DNA of 64,000 bases, taken from positions 248,001 to 312,000 of the forward strand of contig CAVYPM010000006.1 in the NCBI GenBank assembly GCA_963770375.1, read 5' to 3'. Both the position numbers and the translations under genes were made by a program. The DNA is from DASVBE01 sp963770375. GTDB lineage: Bacteria; Actinomycetota; Actinomycetes; Streptosporangiales; Streptosporangiaceae. The notes under the pieces were generated by a model. That model was not told the origin of the DNA. It did not search any database and saw only the letters and a program-made list of their open reading frames with translations. Each line of letters begins with the position of its first letter. Within the stretch, counting starts at the first letter, position 1. Positions 18,106 through 26,004 of this stretch are shown one piece after another.

Positions 18106-19092
18106 TCAGAGGGTGACGACGACCTTGCCGGGGATGCGGCCGCTCTCCTGGTCCGCGATCGCCTGCGGGAGCTCGGCGAACGGGTAGCGGGCGCCGATGA
18201 CCGGGGAGAGGCGGCCGTCCTCGATGAGCTTGGCCAGCGTGCGCAGGTCCTCCTGGCGGTCCGGGCCGATCACGGTCTCGGTCAGCGCGATCCGCTGCCG
18301 CACCAGCCGCCCCATCGCCATCGCGGCGAACACGTGCCCGGCGGGCTGCAGCCAGCGCCCGGCCGGGCCGCCGATGAGCACCATCGTGCCCGTGGGGGTG
18401 AGCACGCGGCGGCAGGCCGGCACCTGGCGGGTGCCCGCGATGTCCAGCAGCAGGTCATAGCGCTTCCCGCAGCGGGTGAAGTCCGCGGTGCCGCGGTCGA
18501 TGACCGTGTCCGCGCCGAGCGACCGGACCAGTTCCGCGTTCGCCGCGCGGCACACCCCGTCGGCGCGGGCGCCGAACGCCCCGGCGAGCTGCACGGCGAA
18601 CGTGCCGACGCCCCCGGAGGCGCCGTTGACCAGGACCTGCTGACCGGATTCGACCCGGCCGGTGTCGCGCAGGCCGATCAGCGCGGTCAGGCCCGCCATC
18701 GGCACCGCGGCCGCCAGCTCGTAGCTGACCTTGTGGGGCATGCGGGCCAGCAGGGTCTCGGGGACGGTCATGTACTCGGCGTAGCAGCCGTGGCTGACCA
18801 GCGCGAGCACGTCGTCGCCGGGGCCGAACTGGGTGACGCCGGGGCCGGTGGCCTCGACCTGGCCGGCCAGGTCGCAGCCGGGGATCTCGAACTTCGGGCC
18901 GCGGAGGCCGACCAGGCCGGGCATGAGCCGGGCGACGCGCGGCTCGCCGCGCAGCAGGTGCCAGTCATAGGGGTTGACCGAGGTGGCGCGCACCCGGACC
19001 AGGACCTCGCCGGCCGCGGGCACGGGCGTCGGGACGTCGGTGAGCTCGAGGCAGCCGGGGGCGCCGAACCTGTGCTGGACGTAGGCCTTCAT
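18106..19092 (-). CDS. NAD(P)-dependent MDR alcohol dehydrogenase/quinone reductase
   Basis: A 328-residue zinc-independent medium-chain reductase (MKAYVQHRFGAP start, VNPYDWHLLRGEPR, and cofactor loop NGASGGVGTFAVQLA near residue 155). It converges with the MBL gene and diverges from a TetR gene, from which it is separated by three copies of a 13-bp palindrome (19106-19151). The first operator begins 14 bp upstream of its ATG, so this gene is likely the main target of the TetR repressor. Confidence 0.92.
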   Translation of the reverse strand: MKAYVQHRFGAPGCLELTDVPTPVPAAGEVLVRVRATSVNPYDWHLLRGEPRVARLMPGLVGLRGPKFEIPGCDLAGQVEATGPGVTQFGPGDDVLALVSHGCYAEYMTVPETLLARMPHKVSYELAAAVPMAGLTALIGLRDTGRVESGQQVLVNGASGGVGTFAVQLAGAFGARADGVCRAANAELVRSLGADTVIDRGTADFTRCGKRYDLLLDIAGTRQVPACRRVLTPTGTMVLIGGPAGRWLQPAGHVFAAMAMGRLVRQRIALTETVIGPDRQEDLRTLAKLIEDGRLSPVIGARYPFAELPQAIADQESGRIPGKVVVTL

Positions 19093-19105
19093 GACGCAGT
19101 CCTTT

Positions 19106-19151
19106 CTTACGCTGTAAGACTTACAACGTAAGATAGTTCTTACACTGTAAG
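19106..19151. promoter_or_regulatory. Triple TetR operator, CTTAC-N3-GTAAG
   Basis: Three perfect 13-bp palindromes occur in 46 bp: CTTACGCTGTAAG at 19106-19118, CTTACAACGTAAG at 19120-19132 and CTTACACTGTAAG at 19139-19151. The centres are 14 and 19 bp apart. They fill the gap between the divergent reductase and tetR genes, so binding would silence both promoters. Confidence 0.85.
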
Positions 19152-19208
19152 TCAGTCAAGTAGCCGGGACACGCTTACCTTGTACGATCGGGGCGCAAGG
19201 AAGGGTTG

Positions 19209-19919
19209 ATGCTGGTGGCCACCCGAGCTGAGCCGGGATCGGTGCCGCGGACTCCGCTGAGCAGGGAGCGCGTGCTGCGGGCCGCGATCAGGATCGCCGA
19301 CGAGAACGGCATCGAGTCCCTCACCATGCGCCGCGTCGCGGAGGACCTCGGCGCCGAGGCGATGTCGCTCTACTACCACGTGGCCAGCAAGGAAGACCTG
19401 CTCGACGGCATCGCGGACGCGGTCGTCGCCGAGATCAACGACGCGGTGGGCGGGCTCGGCGTGCCGTCAGCGGGCGCACAGTGGAAGGCGGCCGCCCGGC
19501 AGCGGATCCTGGCCGCCCGGCAGGTCCTGCTCCGGCACCCCTGGGCCCCGCGCGTGTTCGAGACGAGGACCAGCACCAGCCTGGCCGTCCTGCACTACTA
19601 CGACGGGCTGGTCCGGCTCATGCGCGACGGCGGCTTCTCGTGGGACCTGATCCACCACGCGACGCACGCGCTCGGCAGCCGGGCGCTGGGGTTCAGCCAG
19701 GAGCTGTTCGACCCGGGCAGCGGGAACGTGAGTGCTGAGGACCAGGCCGCCGCGCTGGCGGGCCTGGCCAGCCAGATCCCGCATCTGGTGGGCATGCTGG
19801 CCGAGGTGGCCCACGACGACCCGGATTCCACGCTGGGCTGGTGCGACGACCAGACGGAGTTCGAGTTCGGCCTCGACGTGATTCTCGACGGGCTGGACCG
19901 CAAGCGGCAGGAGGCCTGA
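19209..19919 (+). CDS. TetR family transcriptional regulator (TetR_C_1 type)
   Basis: A repressor of about 236 residues. N-terminal HTH: RERVLRAAIRIADENGIESLTMRRVAEDLGAEAMSLYYHVASKEDLL; the C-terminal half resembles the tetracycline-repressor-like ligand domain. The ATG at 19209 follows AAGGAAGGG; a TTG directly before it is also in frame. The ABC exporter genes begin 28 bp after its stop, so it may be co-transcribed with them and respond to the exported drug. Confidence 0.93.
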   Translation: MLVATRAEPGSVPRTPLSRERVLRAAIRIADENGIESLTMRRVAEDLGAEAMSLYYHVASKEDLLDGIADAVVAEINDAVGGLGVPSAGAQWKAAARQRILAARQVLLRHPWAPRVFETRTSTSLAVLHYYDGLVRLMRDGGFSWDLIHHATHALGSRALGFSQELFDPGSGNVSAEDQAAALAGLASQIPHLVGMLAEVAHDDPDSTLGWCDDQTEFEFGLDVILDGLDRKRQEA

Positions 19920-19947
19920 GTCCGGCCCGGCGGCGTATAACGGCGGT

Positions 19948-20853
19948 ATGGGCAACGAGGCGTTGCGCGCAGCCGGGCTGACCAAGCGGTACGGCCGCGT
20001 GGTCGCGCTCGACGGGCTCGACCTCGAGGTGGGCACCGGCGAGGTGCATGCCTTCCTCGGGCCGAACGGCGCGGGCAAGACCACGACCATCCGCATCCTG
20101 CTCGGCCTGCTGCGCAAGGACGGCGGCGAGGTCAGCCTGCTCGGCCGGGACCCGTGGCGGGACGCGGTCGGGCTGCACCGGCGGCTGGCCTACGTGCCGG
20201 GCGACGTCACGCTCTGGCCGGCCCTGACCGGCGGGGAGATCATCGACCTGCTGGGCGACCTTCGCGGCGGCCTGGACCAGGCGCGGCGCCGCGAGCTGAC
20301 CGAGCGGTTCAGCCTGGACCCCACCAGGAAGGCCCGCGCCTACTCCCGCGGCAACCGGCAGAAGGTCGCGCTGATCGCGGCCCTGGCCAGCCGGGCCGAG
20401 CTGCTGCTGCTCGACGAGCCGACCGCGGGCCTCGACCCGCTGATGGAGGCCATCTTCCGGGACTGCGTCGCGGCGCAGCGGCGCGAGGGCCGCACGGTCC
20501 TGCTGTCCAGCCACCTGCTGGCCGAGGCCGAGGCGCTGGCCGACCGGGTGACGATCATCCGCGCGGGCCAGACGGTGGAGACCGGCACGCTCGCCGCGCT
20601 GCGGCACCTGACCAGGATCTCGGTCGAGGCCGAGCTCGCCCGGCCGGCCGCGCTCGACGGCCTGCCGGGCGTGCACGAGCTGAGCGTCACCGGGACCACC
20701 GTGCGCTGCCAGGTGGACCGGGCCGCGCTGGACGAGGTGACCGGCCGGCTTCACCAGGCCGGGATCCGCGCGCTGACCTGCCGGCCGCCGGCCCTCGAGG
20801 AGCTCTTCCTCCGCTACTACACGCCGGAGCGTTCCGCCCCCGGAGGCGGCTGA
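19948..20853 (+). CDS. ABC exporter ATP-binding protein, drug-resistance type
   Basis: A 301-residue ATPase of the DrrA/antibiotic-exporter group. Walker A is GPNGAGKTT (near residue 36), the signature is atypical (AYSRGNRQKVALI, with SRGN in place of LSGG), Walker B is ELLLLDEPTAGLD, and there is a C-terminal domain of about 80 residues. The stop overlaps the permease ATG. It follows the tetR gene by 28 bp, suggesting an inducible efflux operon. Confidence 0.92.
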   Translation: MGNEALRAAGLTKRYGRVVALDGLDLEVGTGEVHAFLGPNGAGKTTTIRILLGLLRKDGGEVSLLGRDPWRDAVGLHRRLAYVPGDVTLWPALTGGEIIDLLGDLRGGLDQARRRELTERFSLDPTRKARAYSRGNRQKVALIAALASRAELLLLDEPTAGLDPLMEAIFRDCVAAQRREGRTVLLSSHLLAEAEALADRVTIIRAGQTVETGTLAALRHLTRISVEAELARPAALDGLPGVHELSVTGTTVRCQVDRAALDEVTGRLHQAGIRALTCRPPALEELFLRYYTPERSAPGGG

Positions 20854-22589
20854 TGGCCGGCCGCACCGGCCCGGCCAGCCCGCCCAGCCCGGCCAGCCCC
20901 CGGTTCGCCGGGACCGGCCGGCTCACCCGCCTGATCCTCCGCCGGGACGGCCTCCTGCTGCCCGTGTGCGTATCCGGGATCGCGGCCCTGCTCGCCATCA
21001 CCGCCCGGGACCTCAAGGTTCTCTACCCCACCGCCGCGAGCAGGCAGTCGGTGGCCGCCCGGGCGGGCGGCAACCCGGCGCTCCGGTTCCTGCTCGGCCG
21101 GCTGAACGGCACCACGGTCGGCGCCTTCCTGGCCGCGCGGTGGGCCGTCTGGGGATCGGCGTTCGCGGTCCTGCTGACCGTGTTCATCGTGATCCGGCAC
21201 ACCCGGGGCGACGAGGAAGCCGGCCGGCTCGAGCTGGTCGGCTCGGCCGCGGTCGGGCGGCAGGCCCCGCTCACCGCCGCGCTGCTCACCGCCGGGCCGG
21301 TCAACCTGGCGCTGGCCCTGCTGACCTTCGGCTGGCTGGCGGTGCTGCGGCTGCCGGCGGCGGGGTCGGCCGCGCTGGCGCTGTCCATCGCCGGGTGCGG
21401 TCTGGTGTTCGCCGGGGTGGCGGCGGTCACGGCCCAGCTTGCGACCACCGCACGGGGCGCCCGGGGGCTCGCCCTCGGGGCGCTCGGCGTGGCCTTCGTC
21501 CTGCGCGCGGTGGGCGACGCGGGCAGCACGGCCGGCCTGTCCTGGCTGACCTGGGTGTCGCCGCTGGGCTGGGTCGAGTCCGCGCGGGCGTTCGGCGCGG
21601 CCGGCGAACGCTGGTGGGTGCTGCTCCTCCCCCTGGCCGCGTCGGCCGCCCTGGTCGCCGCCGCGTTCGCGCTGGCCGCCCGGCGGGACCTGGGCGCCGG
21701 GCTGCTGGCTGACCGGCCGGGCCGGCCGGCCGCCTCCGGCCTGCTGCGCGGCCCGTTCAGCCTGGCCTGGCGGGTGCAGCGGCTGATGCTCGCGGCCTGG
21801 CTGGCCGCGTTCGCGTTCGGCTTCGCGGCCTGCGGCGCGGGCGCCCGCGGGGCTGGCTCGATCCTCGGCGGCAACGCCGTGCTGCGCCGCTACCTCCTGC
21901 GGGTCGGCTACCAGGCCACGGTCATCAACGCGTACCTGTCGGCGCTGATGCTGCTGGCGGGCCTGGCCGCGGCCGTGTTCGCGACCGCCGCCGTGCTCCG
22001 GCTCCGCGCCGAGGAGACCGGCGGCCTGGCCGAGCCCGTGCTGGCCGCGGCGACCGGGCGGATCCGGTGGGCGCTGAGCCACATCTCGGTCGCGGTGGGC
22101 GGGGCGGCTCTGCTGCTCGCCGGCGCGGGCCTGGCGGCCGGCCTCGGCTACGGCCTGCTCACCGGGCAGGTGGGCACGCAGGTCCCGGACCTGATCGGCG
22201 CGGCGCTGGCCCGGCTGCCCGCGGCGGCGGTCCTGGCGGCGGTGGCGGTCCTGCTCTTCGGCCTGCTGCCGTGGGCGTCGGCCGCCCTGGCCTGGACGGC
22301 GGTCGCGCTGGTGGGGGTGATCGCGGTGTTCGGCCCGCCGCTGCAGTGGCCGGGCTGGCTGATGGACATCTCGCCGTTCACCCACGTGCCCCGGCTGCCG
22401 GGCGCGGCCGTCACCGCCGGGCCGCTGCTGTGGCTGGGCGGGATCGCGCTCGCGGCGGGCGCGGCCGGCCTGATCGGCCTGCGCCGGCGCGACCTCGGCG
22501 ACCTGGGCCCGGCGGGCCTGGGCGGCCTGGGCGGCCCGGTCCGCGACCGGCTGGCGGACCATTTCTTCCCGCCGGCCGAGACCCTGTAG
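20853..22589 (+). CDS. ABC exporter permease, TnrB/polyketide-antibiotic type
   Basis: A 578-residue membrane protein with about 12 hydrophobic segments arranged as two similar halves (RLTRLILRRDGLLLPV... and AWRVQRLMLAAWLAAF...). This matches the large exporter permeases found beside DrrA-like ATPases in actinomycete antibiotic resistance loci. Start is the ATG at 20853, overlapping the ATPase stop (TGATG). The C-terminus carries a Gly/Leu repeat. The substrate is unknown. Confidence 0.88.
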   Translation: MAGRTGPASPPSPASPRFAGTGRLTRLILRRDGLLLPVCVSGIAALLAITARDLKVLYPTAASRQSVAARAGGNPALRFLLGRLNGTTVGAFLAARWAVWGSAFAVLLTVFIVIRHTRGDEEAGRLELVGSAAVGRQAPLTAALLTAGPVNLALALLTFGWLAVLRLPAAGSAALALSIAGCGLVFAGVAAVTAQLATTARGARGLALGALGVAFVLRAVGDAGSTAGLSWLTWVSPLGWVESARAFGAAGERWWVLLLPLAASAALVAAAFALAARRDLGAGLLADRPGRPAASGLLRGPFSLAWRVQRLMLAAWLAAFAFGFAACGAGARGAGSILGGNAVLRRYLLRVGYQATVINAYLSALMLLAGLAAAVFATAAVLRLRAEETGGLAEPVLAAATGRIRWALSHISVAVGGAALLLAGAGLAAGLGYGLLTGQVGTQVPDLIGAALARLPAAAVLAAVAVLLFGLLPWASAALAWTAVALVGVIAVFGPPLQWPGWLMDISPFTHVPRLPGAAVTAGPLLWLGGIALAAGAAGLIGLRRRDLGDLGPAGLGGLGGPVRDRLADHFFPPAETL

Positions 22590-22991
22590 CTACCCGCCGC
22601 TGTCGCTGGCGTCCTGCGGGCTGAAGCCGACCGCCGCGGGGAACTTCGACACGCAGATCTGCAGCTGGGCCACGTTGGCGTCGCTCGCGTTGGTGGTGTT
22701 GAACCGCAGGCCCGCAGTGATGTCGATGGTTGGCTGATTGCGGTGGATCGGCTGGACCGTCACGTTCGGCACGTGCGAGCACGCCGCCCGGATCTGCTTG
22801 ACCTCCGAGACCGTCGTGCCGGCCCGGAAGCTGACGTCGACCCACCGCTGGGACAGCGCCTGGTTGAACTTGGCGCAGCCGGCCAGCGTCAGCGCCGCCA
22901 GGCCCACCGCGGCCAGGCCGGCCCCGGCGCGCGCCCGCCGGGCCGGGCGGCACGGTCGCCGGCGCGGCGAGGAAGGCAGGGGCGGCAGCAC
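22590..22991 (-). CDS. Small secreted lipoprotein, unknown function
   Basis: A 133-residue protein with an Arg-rich N-terminus, a hydrophobic segment and the lipobox LTLAGCAKFNQ. The mature part of about 95 residues contains two cysteines (RAACSHV and QICVSKF) that may pair. No domain recognised. It converges with the exporter permease gene (stops adjacent) and diverges from the trpS leader. Confidence 0.75.
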   Translation of the reverse strand: MLPPLPSSPRRRPCRPARRARAGAGLAAVGLAALTLAGCAKFNQALSQRWVDVSFRAGTTVSEVKQIRAACSHVPNVTVQPIHRNQPTIDITAGLRFNTTNASDANVAQLQICVSKFPAAVGFSPQDASDSGG

Positions 22992-23052
22992 GGCTTGAGC
23001 CTACGGCACCCCCGCTTGCTGGCTGTCCGGGTGGTGGCCCGCGCCCCCGGAA

Positions 23053-23139
23053 CCGTAATCCGTAAAAAATAGCCAGCTACCGGAGTGACTGATGATTATG
23101 GATTACGGAATTAGCGGTGCGGGCCGTGCCGTGTATCGT
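23053..23139 (+). promoter_or_regulatory. trpS promoter with flanking inverted repeat
   Basis: A sigma-A-like promoter can be read as TTAGCG at 23111-23116, a 17-bp spacer and TATCGT at 23134-23139. Its predicted start coincides with the GTG of the leader peptide at 23147, i.e. a leaderless transcript. Upstream, CCGTAATCC at 23053-23061 and GGATTACGG at 23100-23108 form a perfect 9-bp inverted repeat 38 bp apart, possibly a regulator site. Confidence 0.55.
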
Positions 23140-23146
23140 TGGCCGC

Positions 23147-23185
23147 GTGACCGGTCGTCGTCTGACGCTGTGGTGGGCCGCCTGA
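23147..23185 (+). CDS. Tryptophan leader peptide (12 aa, tandem Trp codons)
   Basis: GTG-initiated peptide MTGRRLTLWWAA followed by TGA. The two adjacent TGG codons lie at 23171-23176, directly before the first hairpin segment. No ribosome site is present. The predicted transcription start coincides with the GTG, so translation would be leaderless. The peptide serves as a sensor: ribosomes stall on the Trp codons when charged tRNA-Trp is scarce. Its position 104 nt upstream of a tryptophanyl-tRNA synthetase gene makes a chance match unlikely. Confidence 0.8.
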   Translation: MTGRRLTLWWAA

Positions 23186-23248
23186 CCAGGCGGCTCTGTT
23201 AGGTCACGTTCTTCTGCTGGCCGCCTCGGGTGAGGCGGCCTTGCTGTG
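23177..23248 (+). promoter_or_regulatory. Ribosome-mediated transcription attenuator of trpS
   Basis: Four segments can be paired. Segment 1 (GCCGCCT, 23177-23183) pairs with segment 2 (AGGCGGC, 23188-23194). Segment 3 (GGCCGCCTC, 23219-23227) pairs with segment 4 (GAGGCGGCC, 23232-23240) to form the terminator, followed by TTGCTGTG. Segment 2 is also perfectly complementary to the segment-3 core at 23220-23226, giving the antiterminator. Stalling at the Trp codons would mask segment 1 and let 2:3 form. Completion of the peptide would mask segment 2 and let 3:4 terminate. Confidence 0.82.
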
Positions 23249-23288
23249 CCGCCCACGGCCGGGGCACGACACGTGCTGGAGGGCTTCG

Positions 23289-24273
23289 ATGGCACGGACC
23301 CTGTCGCTGACCGTACCGAGCGGGCACCTGACCCTGGGAAATCTGCTGGGCGCGATCCGCCAGTGGGCGGGCGACCAGCGCGGCGCCGATTCCCTGTACG
23401 GCGTCGCGGACCTGCACGCCCTGACCACCGAGCACGATCCGGCGGCGGTGCGGGCGCTCACGCTGGAGCAGCTGGGTTTGCTGCTGGCCGCGGGCCTGGA
23501 CCCCGGCCGGTGCACGATCTTCGTGCAGAGCCAGGTCCCGGCGCACACCGAGCTGCACTGGCTGCTGGAGGCGACGGCGTACGACGGCGAGCTGCGGCGG
23601 ATGGTGCAGTACAAGGAGAAGGCGGCGAAGCAGGCGTCGGTGCGCGCGGCGCTGCTGACCTATCCGTGCCTGATGGCCGCCGACATCCTGCTCTACGACG
23701 TGGCGACCGTGCCGGTGGGCGACGATCAGCGGCAGCACCTGGAGCTGGCCCGTGACCTGGCCATCCGGTTCAACAAGGCCTACGGGGAGACCTTCGTGGT
23801 GCCGCGGGCGGTGACCCCGCCGGTCGCCGCGCGGGTCATGGACCTGCAGGAAACCGCGACGAAGATGAGCAAGTCGGCGCCCGGCGCGGCATCCCGGCGT
23901 GCTGCGGCTTCTCGACCCGCCGGACGTGATCCGGCGCAAGGTGGCGCGGGCGGTGACCGACAGCGGACGCGACGTCGTCTACGACCCGGCGGGCCGGCCC
24001 GGGGTGGCGAACCTGCTGACGATCCTGGCCGCGTGCACCGGCAGCACGCCGGCCGCCGCGGCGGGGCCGCTGGCTACCTACCGTGAGCTCAAGGAGGCGG
24101 TCGCCGAGGCGGTCATCGCGGTGCTGGGCCCGCTGCAGGAGCGGTATTCCGGTATCAGCGCCGACCCTGGTCAGCTCTGCGCCATAGCACGGGATGGTGC
24201 CGCCAGGGCGCAGGACCTGGCGGCGCCCACGCTGGCCCGGGCCAGGAACGCGATCGGGCTGCTGTCCGCGTGA
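23289..24273 (+). pseudogene. trpS: Auxiliary tryptophanyl-tRNA synthetase, frameshifted
   Basis: Class I synthetase joining Trp to tRNA-Trp. The ATG at 23289 follows GGAGGG. The N-terminal part contains a variant of the first signature (PSGHLTLGNLLGAIRQW, replacing the more usual LHLGN) and, near residue 195, the second signature KMSKSAP. Directly after it the frame breaks: RLLDPPDVIRRKVARAVTDSG and the rest of the C-terminal domain run in the +1 frame to 24273. Deleting one C from CCC at 23893-23895 gives one continuous protein of about 327 residues. Regulation by attenuation matches the inducible, indolmycin-resistant TrpRS1 of Streptomyces coelicolor; resistance here is an inference. Confidence 0.85.
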
Positions 24274-24337
24274 ACCGGGCGGCTGGCCCGTCCGTGCATG
24301 GATCGGCAGTCAACGTGCGAAAGATAGGACGGAGAAC

Positions 24338-24646
24338 ATGCGAATTGCCATCCCGGTTGCCCTGGCCTGTGGGGCGGTGCTGATTGCGGGTTGCAGCTTC
24401 AGCACCGGCAGTGCGGCCGTTTCCCGGCACAAGGTCGAGAAGGAGGTCTCCGACGAGCTGACCAAGACGGTCGGCCAGCGGCCTAAATCAATCACCTGCC
24501 CAGGTGACCTGAAGGCGGTCGAGGGCACCAAGATGCGGTGCCAGCTCGAGGCCAGCGACGGGTCGAAGATCGGCCTCACGCTGACCGTCACGTCGGTGAA
24601 GGACAACAACGTCAAGTTCCACATTAGCGTCGACCAGAAGAAGTAG
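24338..24646 (+). CDS. DUF4333 lipoprotein
   Basis: A 102-residue lipoprotein. The short signal peptide ends in VLIAGCSFS. The mature domain has the DUF4333 pattern: HKVEKEVSDELTKTVGQRPKSITCPGDLKAVEGTKMRCQLEASDG, with two cysteines probably bridged. The ATG at 24338 follows GGACGGAGAA. It lies 64 bp after trpS on the same strand and is common across actinobacteria; function unknown. Confidence 0.88.
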   Translation: MRIAIPVALACGAVLIAGCSFSTGSAAVSRHKVEKEVSDELTKTVGQRPKSITCPGDLKAVEGTKMRCQLEASDGSKIGLTLTVTSVKDNNVKFHISVDQKK

Positions 24647-24656
24647 CCCTCCGGGC

Positions 24657-24677
24657 GACGGCCACGGCTGGGCCGTC
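24657..24677 (+). terminator. Hairpin after the DUF4333 gene
   Basis: GACGGCC at 24657-24663 pairs perfectly with GGCCGTC at 24671-24677 across a 7-nt loop, 10 bp after the stop codon. No U-tract. Confidence 0.45.
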
Positions 24678-24741
24678 ATGCCGGCGGCGGTCAGCCCGGC
24701 CCGGCCGTCGCGTCAGCACGGTTTGAAAGCCGCGCGGCTGC

Positions 24742-25161
24742 TTATGCAGGTGACCGCGTCCAGCCCACGATGTCGCCTGCCGGGTGCCGGGTGAAGCCCG
24801 GCTGCACGGTCAGCGCCTGCTCCTCACCGCCGGGCGTGTAGGTCACGATCAGGCGCAGCGCCCGCCAGGTGGTGTTCATCGTGGAGTGCGGCGTGCCCAT
24901 CGGGATGTAGACCACGTCGCCCTCGGTGATGGTGAACTCCTCGTCCCCGACCGTCTGCACGCCCGTGCCGGAGATCACGTAGATCAGCTCGTCGGCCTGG
25001 TCGTGCTGGTGCCTGGCGTGGCCCTGGCCCGGGTTGACGATGACCTCGCCCTGTGAGTTCGCCGCCCCGGGGATCGTCACCGGGGACACGAACCACTTCA
25101 TCGTGCCCCACTCGAAGCTGAAGGTCTCCACGTCGCCGGGCCGGACGTGCGCGATGGTCAT
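24742..25161 (-). CDS. Cupin domain protein
   Basis: A 139-residue single-domain cupin. Motif 1 is HQHDQADELIYVISGTG with a partial GHARH lead (metal-binding histidines and a glutamate); motif 2 is IPMGTPHSTMNTTWR. The ATG at 25161 overlaps the stop of the PEP-hydrolase-like gene (ATGA), so it is the last gene of the MarR-led operon. It probably binds a metal and acts as an isomerase, dioxygenase or ligand-binding protein of the same pathway. Confidence 0.9.
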   Translation of the reverse strand: MTIAHVRPGDVETFSFEWGTMKWFVSPVTIPGAANSQGEVIVNPGQGHARHQHDQADELIYVISGTGVQTVGDEEFTITEGDVVYIPMGTPHSTMNTTWRALRLIVTYTPGGEEQALTVQPGFTRHPAGDIVGWTRSPA

Positions 25162-26003
25162 GGCTGGTCTTTTTCCTCTCGCCGGGTGGGCAGTTGGGTG
25201 AACGCGCGGACCTGGGCGGTGAGGGCGCGCTCGGTGGGCAGCCGCTCCATCGACGAGGCCCCGAAGAAGCCGCAGACGCCGGTGGTGCGCTCCAGAACGT
25301 ACGCGGCGTCCTGCGGTTCGGCGATCGGGCCGCCGTGGCACAGCACCAGGATGCCCGGGCGGACAGCCTCCGCCGCGTCGCGCATCGCCTGCACCCGCCC
25401 GACGCACTCGTCGAGCGTCAGCGCTGTCCGGGCGCCGATCGTCCCCGACGTGGTCAGCCCCATGTGGGGCACCAGGATGTCGGCCCCGGCCCGCGCCATC
25501 GCGGCGGCCTGCCCGGGGTCGAAGACATACGGGCACGTCACCATGCCCCGCTCCGCGGCCTGCCGGATCATCTCGGTTTCCAGGCCGAACCCCATGCCCG
25601 TTTCCTCGAGGTTCTGCCGGAACACCCCGTCGATCAGCCCGACCGTCGGGAAATTCTGCACGCCGGCGAATCCCAGGGCGGAAAGCTCCGCCAGGAACCG
25701 CGGCATGATCCGGAAGGGATCGGTCCCGCAGACGCCCGCCAGCACGGGGGTCTGCCGCACGACGGGCAGCACCTCGGCGGCCATCTCGGTCACGATCGCG
25801 TTCGCGTCGCCGTAGGGCATCAGCCCGGCCAGCGAGCCGCGCCCGGCCATCCGGTACCGGCCCGAGTTGTAGATGATGATCAGGTCGGCCCCGCCCGCCT
25901 CGGCGCACTTGGCCGACAAACCGGTCCCCGCGCCCGCGCCGATGATGGCCTGGCCGCGATCCGCTTTGGCCCGCAGCCGGGCAAGAAGCTCGTCTCGCCG
26001 CAC
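25158..26003 (-). CDS. Phosphoenolpyruvate hydrolase-like TIM-barrel protein (PF09370)
   Basis: A 281-residue TIM-barrel protein resembling the PEP mutase/hydrolase superfamily branch used as the C-terminal domain of tomato Tm-1. Typical motifs are IIGAGAGTGLSAKCAEAGGADL, YNSGRYRMAGRGS, LAGVCGTDPF, FAGVQNFPTVGLIDG and HMGLTTSGTIGA. It is one base away from the UPF0261 gene (stop/start gap 1 bp). The adjacency mirrors the domain order in the plant fusion protein. The bacterial substrate is unknown. Confidence 0.9.
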   Translation of the reverse strand: MRRDELLARLRAKADRGQAIIGAGAGTGLSAKCAEAGGADLIIIYNSGRYRMAGRGSLAGLMPYGDANAIVTEMAAEVLPVVRQTPVLAGVCGTDPFRIMPRFLAELSALGFAGVQNFPTVGLIDGVFRQNLEETGMGFGLETEMIRQAAERGMVTCPYVFDPGQAAAMARAGADILVPHMGLTTSGTIGARTALTLDECVGRVQAMRDAAEAVRPGILVLCHGGPIAEPQDAAYVLERTTGVCGFFGASSMERLPTERALTAQVRAFTQLPTRREEKDQP

Positions 26004-26004
26004 G

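Noticed and set aside
20817..22562. Long antisense open frame of more than 580 codons opposite the exporter permease
   Set aside because: It is Arg/Gln/Pro-rich without domains and mirrors the GC-biased third positions of the permease, a normal shadow in high-GC DNA.
23141..23288. T-box riboswitch in front of trpS
   Set aside because: No T-box consensus or specifier stem is present; the leader peptide with Trp codons and the exact alternative hairpins explain the region better.
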